A stretch of DNA of 34,913 nucleotides from an uncultured Pseudomonadota bacterium (GTDB lineage: Bacteria; Pseudomonadota; Alphaproteobacteria; RF32; CAG-239). Shown piece by piece: positions 31,918-34,913 of the stretch. Numbering within the stretch: position 1 is the stretch's first letter; each line of letters begins with the position of its first letter. The translations under genes were made by a program, and so were the position numbers. The notes below the pieces were generated by a model that ran no database searches, was not told the DNA's origin, and saw only the letters and a list, made by a program, of their open reading frames with translations. Location of the stretch: contig CABUWG010000019.1 of the NCBI GenBank assembly GCA_902495305.1, positions 1-34,913 of the forward strand, read 5' to 3'.

Positions 31918-32325
31918 CCTGCACGGCAGGCGCGCGGCGATTTGTCAACGCCCTGCCCAGAGGATCGCGTTGCTCCGGCAGGGTTTATGATAGAGAAAGA
32001 GCTCTGAAGCACTGTTGTCCTCGGACTCTTTCTTTTGTCATTGCCGGACTCTTTTTATTTTTGTCATCCTCGGGCTTGACCCGAGGATCTATTTTTCAAA
32101 GCACATACTTTGTCACACATCCCACCGGAGCAACGCGGTCTCTGGAGCATATTGCTGATGACCCCGCCGCGCACCTGCCGTGCAGGTCATTGCCGGACTT
32201 GATCCGGCAATCCATCTCACAATCGGCACCTTGCCTGTTTCCTTATGGATTCTCGGGTCAAGCCCGAGAATGACAAATACTTCAAAGCACCATCTCCGCC
32301 GTGCACCTACCGTGCAGGTTCAAAG
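31918..32325. repeat. Palindromic repeat cluster
   Basis: Non-coding mosaic. Three hairpins share a 9-5-9 plan with loop CTTGA or its complement: ATCCTCGGG/CCCGAGGAT (32066-32088), ATTGCCGGA/TCCGGCAAT (32189-32211) and ATTCTCGGG/CCCGAGAAT (32249-32271, inverted). A 22-base GC-rich module at 31918-31939 recurs inverted at 32165-32186 with one mismatch. GATCGCGTTGCTCCGG (31963-31978) recurs inverted at 32125-32140, also with one mismatch. A related CGTGCAGGT module lies near 32305-32320. The cluster separates the 31657 gene from clpP. Confidence 0.75.
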
Positions 32326-32423
32326 CACTCTCTCTATCACAAACCCCGCCATAGCATCGCGGTCCTCAAGGCACAAAGCTGACAACCGACCGGGTAAAGC
32401 ACGTTTGCTTTGTTTACGATTTG

Positions 32424-32452
32424 TTGAAGAAGTTGTGTTAGTATGCTATATA
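32424..32452 (+). promoter_or_regulatory. Promoter for clpP-clpX
   Basis: TTGAAG (32424-32429), 17-nt spacer, TATATA (32447-32452), which overlaps a TATAAT at 32449-32454. No heat-shock sigma32-type element was recognised. Confidence 0.5.
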
Positions 32453-32484
32453 ATTAACATGTTAACGAGATAAGGAAAATATAA

Positions 32485-33108
32485 ATGTCTGACAAAAGTT
32501 CTTTGGAAATGTACGATTCGCTGGTTCCGGTTGTCATTGAGCAAACAGCCCGCGGCGAACGCTCTTTTGATATTTTTTCACGCCTGCTGAAAGAAAGAAT
32601 CATCTTTTTGAACGGCGAAGTCAATGACGACATGGCACCGTTAATCTGTGCCCAGCTGCTATTTTTGGAGTCAGAGAACCCGAAAAAAGATATTTATATG
32701 TACATCAATTCTCCGGGCGGCGTCATCACTTCCGGACTTGCGATTTATGACACCATGCAGTATATTACCTGCGACGTCAACACGCTGTGCATCGGACAAG
32801 CCTGCTCAATGGGATCTTTCCTGCTGGCCGGCGGTGCCAAAGGCAAAAGATTTTCGCTGCCGAACTCGCAGATTATGATCCATCAGCCGTCAGGCGGCGC
32901 CAAGGGACAGGCCGCGGATATTGAAATTCAGGCCAAACTGATTTTGGACATGCGCAAACGCTTGAACGCCATGTATGCCAAAAACACCGGCCAAAAGCTG
33001 GCAACTATTGAAAAGGCCATGGACAGAGATAACTTCATGACGCCGGAAGAAGCAAAGAAATTCGGCCTGATTGACCACATCGTTGCATCACGCGAAGAAA
33101 TGAAATAA
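32485..33108 (+). CDS. clpP: ATP-dependent Clp protease proteolytic subunit
   Basis: The 207-residue serine protease subunit that forms the tetradecameric degradation chamber. Catalytic triad Ser108 (GQACSMG), His133 (MIHQPSGG) and Asp182 (RDNF) are in the expected places, with INSPGG and the handle region GQAADIEIQAK. The N-terminal PVVIEQTARGERSFDIFSRLL is typical, including the axial-loop region. AAGGAAAAT precedes the ATG. The clpX gene follows 10 bases after the stop, so the two form an operon encoding protease and unfoldase. Confidence 0.97.
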   Translation: MSDKSSLEMYDSLVPVVIEQTARGERSFDIFSRLLKERIIFLNGEVNDDMAPLICAQLLFLESENPKKDIYMYINSPGGVITSGLAIYDTMQYITCDVNTLCIGQACSMGSFLLAGGAKGKRFSLPNSQIMIHQPSGGAKGQAADIEIQAKLILDMRKRLNAMYAKNTGQKLATIEKAMDRDNFMTPEEAKKFGLIDHIVASREEMK

Positions 33109-33118
33109 GAGGTTAAAT

Positions 33119-34387
33119 ATGACAGATAAAACCGATAATAATGAAGTATTGCATTGCTCGTTCTGCGGAAAATCCCAGAATGAAGTAAAGAAACTGATTG
33201 CCGGCCGCGGCGTGTATATCTGCGACGAATGCATTGAAGTCTGCATCAATATCGTGGCTGACGAAATGGCGGAAGAAAAAGCTGAAAAAGGCGAGATTAC
33301 CTCTGCCGAAAATCTGCCGACCCCGTCAAAAATCAAAGAATTTCTTGACCAATACGTGATTGAGCAGGACGAAGCCAAAAAAGTGCTGGCCGTTGCCGTC
33401 TATAATCACTATAAACGGCTGAATTCGCAAAAAGCAAATAAAGACGTTGACATCTCAAAATCCAACGTGATTTTGATTGGCTCGACCGGAAGCGGCAAAA
33501 CTTTGCTGGCGCAAACGCTGGCCAAGATTTTGGACGTGCCTTTTGCAATCTCGGACGCCACAACCTTGACCGAGGCCGGATACGTCGGCGAAGATGTCGA
33601 GAACATTATTTTGCGTCTGGTACAAGCCGCTAACTATGATATTGAAAAAGCGCAGCGCGGTATTGTCTATATTGACGAGATTGATAAAATCACCCGCAAA
33701 ACCGACGGCCCGTCCATTACGCGTGACGTGTCGGGCGAGGGCGTACAGCAGGCTTTGCTGAAAATCATTGAAGGCACGGTTGCCAATGTTCCGCCGCAAG
33801 GGGGCAGAAAACATCCGCAGCAGGAATTTTTGCACGTTGATACGACGAATATCCTGTTTATCTGCGGCGGTGCTTTCGCCGGACTGGAAAAAATCGTCAG
33901 CCGCCGCGGCAAAGAAAGCTCTATCGGCTTTGGCGCCAAAGTCAGCGGACCGGATGAGCGCGGGATTGGCGAGATTATCAAAGACGTCCAACCGGAAGAC
34001 TTGTTGAAATTCGGCTTGATTCCGGAATTTGTCGGTCGTCTGCCGGTCATTGCAACGTTGAATGACTTGAGCGAAGACGCTTTGGTTAAAGTTTTGACCG
34101 AGCCGAAGAATGCGCTGATTAAACAATATCAAACCCTGTTTGAAATGGAAGACGTCAAGCTGACCATTACAAAAGAGGCGTTAAAAGCCATTGCCAAAAA
34201 AGCAATTGAGCGCAAAACGGGTGCTCGCGGCCTGAGAGCCATTCTGGAAGAAAACCTGCTGGAATTGATGTATGAAATTCCGGACAAGAAAGAAGTGGCG
34301 GAAATTGTTATTGACGAGAAAGTCATTAATGACAAGAAACAGCCAAAGTTTGTTATGCATAAAGACAACAATAAGAAAAGCGCATAA
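33119..34387 (+). CDS. clpX: ATP-dependent Clp protease ATP-binding subunit ClpX
   Basis: The 422-residue AAA+ unfoldase that recognises substrates and feeds ClpP. The N-terminal zinc-binding domain has C13, C16, C35 and C38. The AAA+ module has Walker A (STGSGKT, about 120-126), pore-1 GYVG, Walker B VYIDEIDKI, RDVSGEGVQQALLKI and RKHPQQEF. The ClpP-binding IGF loop (SIGFGAKV) is present, as is the sensor-2 GARGLRAI. AAGAGG lies before the ATG. It is the second gene of clpP-clpX and is followed by a strong terminator at 34410-34440. No lon gene is seen in the window. Confidence 0.97.
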   Translation: MTDKTDNNEVLHCSFCGKSQNEVKKLIAGRGVYICDECIEVCINIVADEMAEEKAEKGEITSAENLPTPSKIKEFLDQYVIEQDEAKKVLAVAVYNHYKRLNSQKANKDVDISKSNVILIGSTGSGKTLLAQTLAKILDVPFAISDATTLTEAGYVGEDVENIILRLVQAANYDIEKAQRGIVYIDEIDKITRKTDGPSITRDVSGEGVQQALLKIIEGTVANVPPQGGRKHPQQEFLHVDTTNILFICGGAFAGLEKIVSRRGKESSIGFGAKVSGPDERGIGEIIKDVQPEDLLKFGLIPEFVGRLPVIATLNDLSEDALVKVLTEPKNALIKQYQTLFEMEDVKLTITKEALKAIAKKAIERKTGARGLRAILEENLLELMYEIPDKKEVAEIVIDEKVINDKKQPKFVMHKDNNKKSA

Positions 34388-34409
34388 TAAAACAGCAAGA
34401 TAACAAAAG

Positions 34410-34440
34410 CCCCCGAAAATTATTCTTTCGGGGGTTTTTT
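34410..34440 (+). terminator. Terminator of clpP-clpX
   Basis: CCCCCGAAA (34410-34418) and TTTCGGGGG (34426-34434), perfect 9-bp stem, followed by a T-run. Confidence 0.9.
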
Positions 34441-34467
34441 ATAATAATTGAATGAAGTAAATTTATA

Positions 34468-34913
34468 TTACCAGTCCCAAGCACTTCCGCTTTCATCTGA
34501 GCAATAGTATATCGAATATCCACTATAAGCACCACCACAGTAAACATTGGTTACAAAACTAAAGGTAGCGCCACATCTGCTGCGGGCGGTAGAACATGGA
34601 TTGGCATTAGAGTTGCAAATAGGATGTGACGTATCATTGCAACAGAAACGATATCCGGTATAACAAAAATAATTTTCACAATTCCCTCCTCTGTTTTGGC
34701 CTGCGCCCGGATGCCATCCATTAGGACACTCATCTGTACTTCCGCCGCCTGAGCCGCTATCCGAACTGCTGCACCCGGAACCGCCGCATTGAGGATCACA
34801 AGATTGAATCGTTCCGTCTTTGCAGCAATCGCCATGACAGGTTGAATGGACGGAACACCAGTTTGATGAAGATGAGTTACAGCATGAAGAACATTTAGTG
34901 CAAGTGCCGCCGC
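34468..34913 (-). CDS. Cysteine-rich protein, C-terminal fragment (runs off the edge)
   Basis: Open frame of 147 codons entering at the right edge (first full codon at 34911) and ending with TAA at 34468-34470. No start lies in the window, so it is partial at its N-terminus. It encodes about 21 cysteines in 147 residues, including CC pairs (SCC, DCC, FCC), with Gly/Ser-rich linkers such as SSSDSGSGGGSTDEC and aromatic YCGGAYSGYSIYYC near the end. This is the composition of a disulfide-rich extracellular or surface protein. The family is not recognised. An overlapping frame (34551-34835) on the same strand is open but has no support. Convergent with clpX. Confidence 0.6.
   Translation of the reverse strand, partial: GGTCTKCSSCCNSSSSNWCSVHSTCHGDCCKDGTIQSCDPQCGGSGCSSSDSGSGGGSTDECPNGWHPGAGQNRGGNCENYFCYTGYRFCCNDTSHPICNSNANPCSTARSRCGATFSFVTNVYCGGAYSGYSIYYCSDESGSAWDW

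Noticed and set aside
31908..32273. Plus-strand open frame of 121 codons after the HTH-like gene
   Set aside because: It runs through the palindromic repeat cluster; strings such as SSSGLTRGS are translations of these repeats, not of a gene.
34551..34835. Minus-strand frame of 94 codons at the right end
   Set aside because: It is a different frame within the cysteine-rich gene, with no ribosome site and unremarkable composition.
1..34913. tRNA, rRNA, CRISPR arrays, insertion sequences, prophage or attachment sites
   Set aside because: Looked for by eye on both strands; no cloverleaf with a conserved T-loop, no regularly spaced repeats and no transposase or integrase was seen.

Overview
The window reads as a chromosomal segment of an alphaproteobacterium, most likely an uncultured, host-associated (gut-type) Rhodospirillales-like lineage. 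The evidence is a fused molybdopterin-binding/MocA-type cytidylyltransferase protein, a PhoB/PhoR pair, a HisRS of the eukaryote/archaeal-like type, rplM-rpsI and clpP-clpX blocks of proteobacterial type, and intergenic palindromes with CTTGA loops. Genus cannot be fixed from the sequence. No tRNA, rRNA, CRISPR array, insertion sequence or phage module was recognised.

Layout. 1-617: gene-free mosaic of dispersed repeats. 618-3146: lipoprotein plus transketolase. 3171-5815: two minus-strand exported proteins of unknown role, one with a zinc-metallopeptidase-like HExxH motif. 5959-10101: small protein, class II fructose-bisphosphate aldolase, then four small exported or anchored proteins, two of them a recent tandem duplication. 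10191-12244: ferritin-like protein (minus), ribulose-phosphate epimerase, PhoB. 12315-14634: visibly AT-richer insert with a proline iminopeptidase and a HisRS, which separates phoB from phoR (14691-16124, minus). 16227-18905: mutS. 19011-21303: two lineage-specific genes; the minus-strand one joins an OspF/LanKC-type phospho-Ser/Thr lyase-like domain to an FHA domain. 21650-23484: rplM-rpsI, a BOF-family periplasmic protein and a small unknown. 23534-25428: two-subunit CoA-transferase divergent from an XRE regulator. 25682-28612: autotransporter. 28756-31405: overlapping pair of a Nudix-like protein and a MoCF/MocA fusion. 31438-31917: promoter, structured RNA with terminator, small HTH-like gene. 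31918-32484: palindromic repeat cluster. 32485-34387: clpP-clpX. 34468-34913: 3' part of a cysteine-rich gene running off the right edge.

The core genes are housekeeping: pentose-phosphate and glycolytic enzymes (tkt, fba, rpe), phosphate-regulon signalling, mismatch repair, ribosomal proteins and Clp proteolysis. Between them lie lineage-specific surface and secreted proteins. The most novel items are the putative phosphothreonine-lyase-like/FHA protein at 20026-21303, the structured leader RNA at 31472-31650 with mutually exclusive folds, and the duplicated small membrane-anchored protein cassette at 7633-9095 whose leader hairpin core is inverted between copies.
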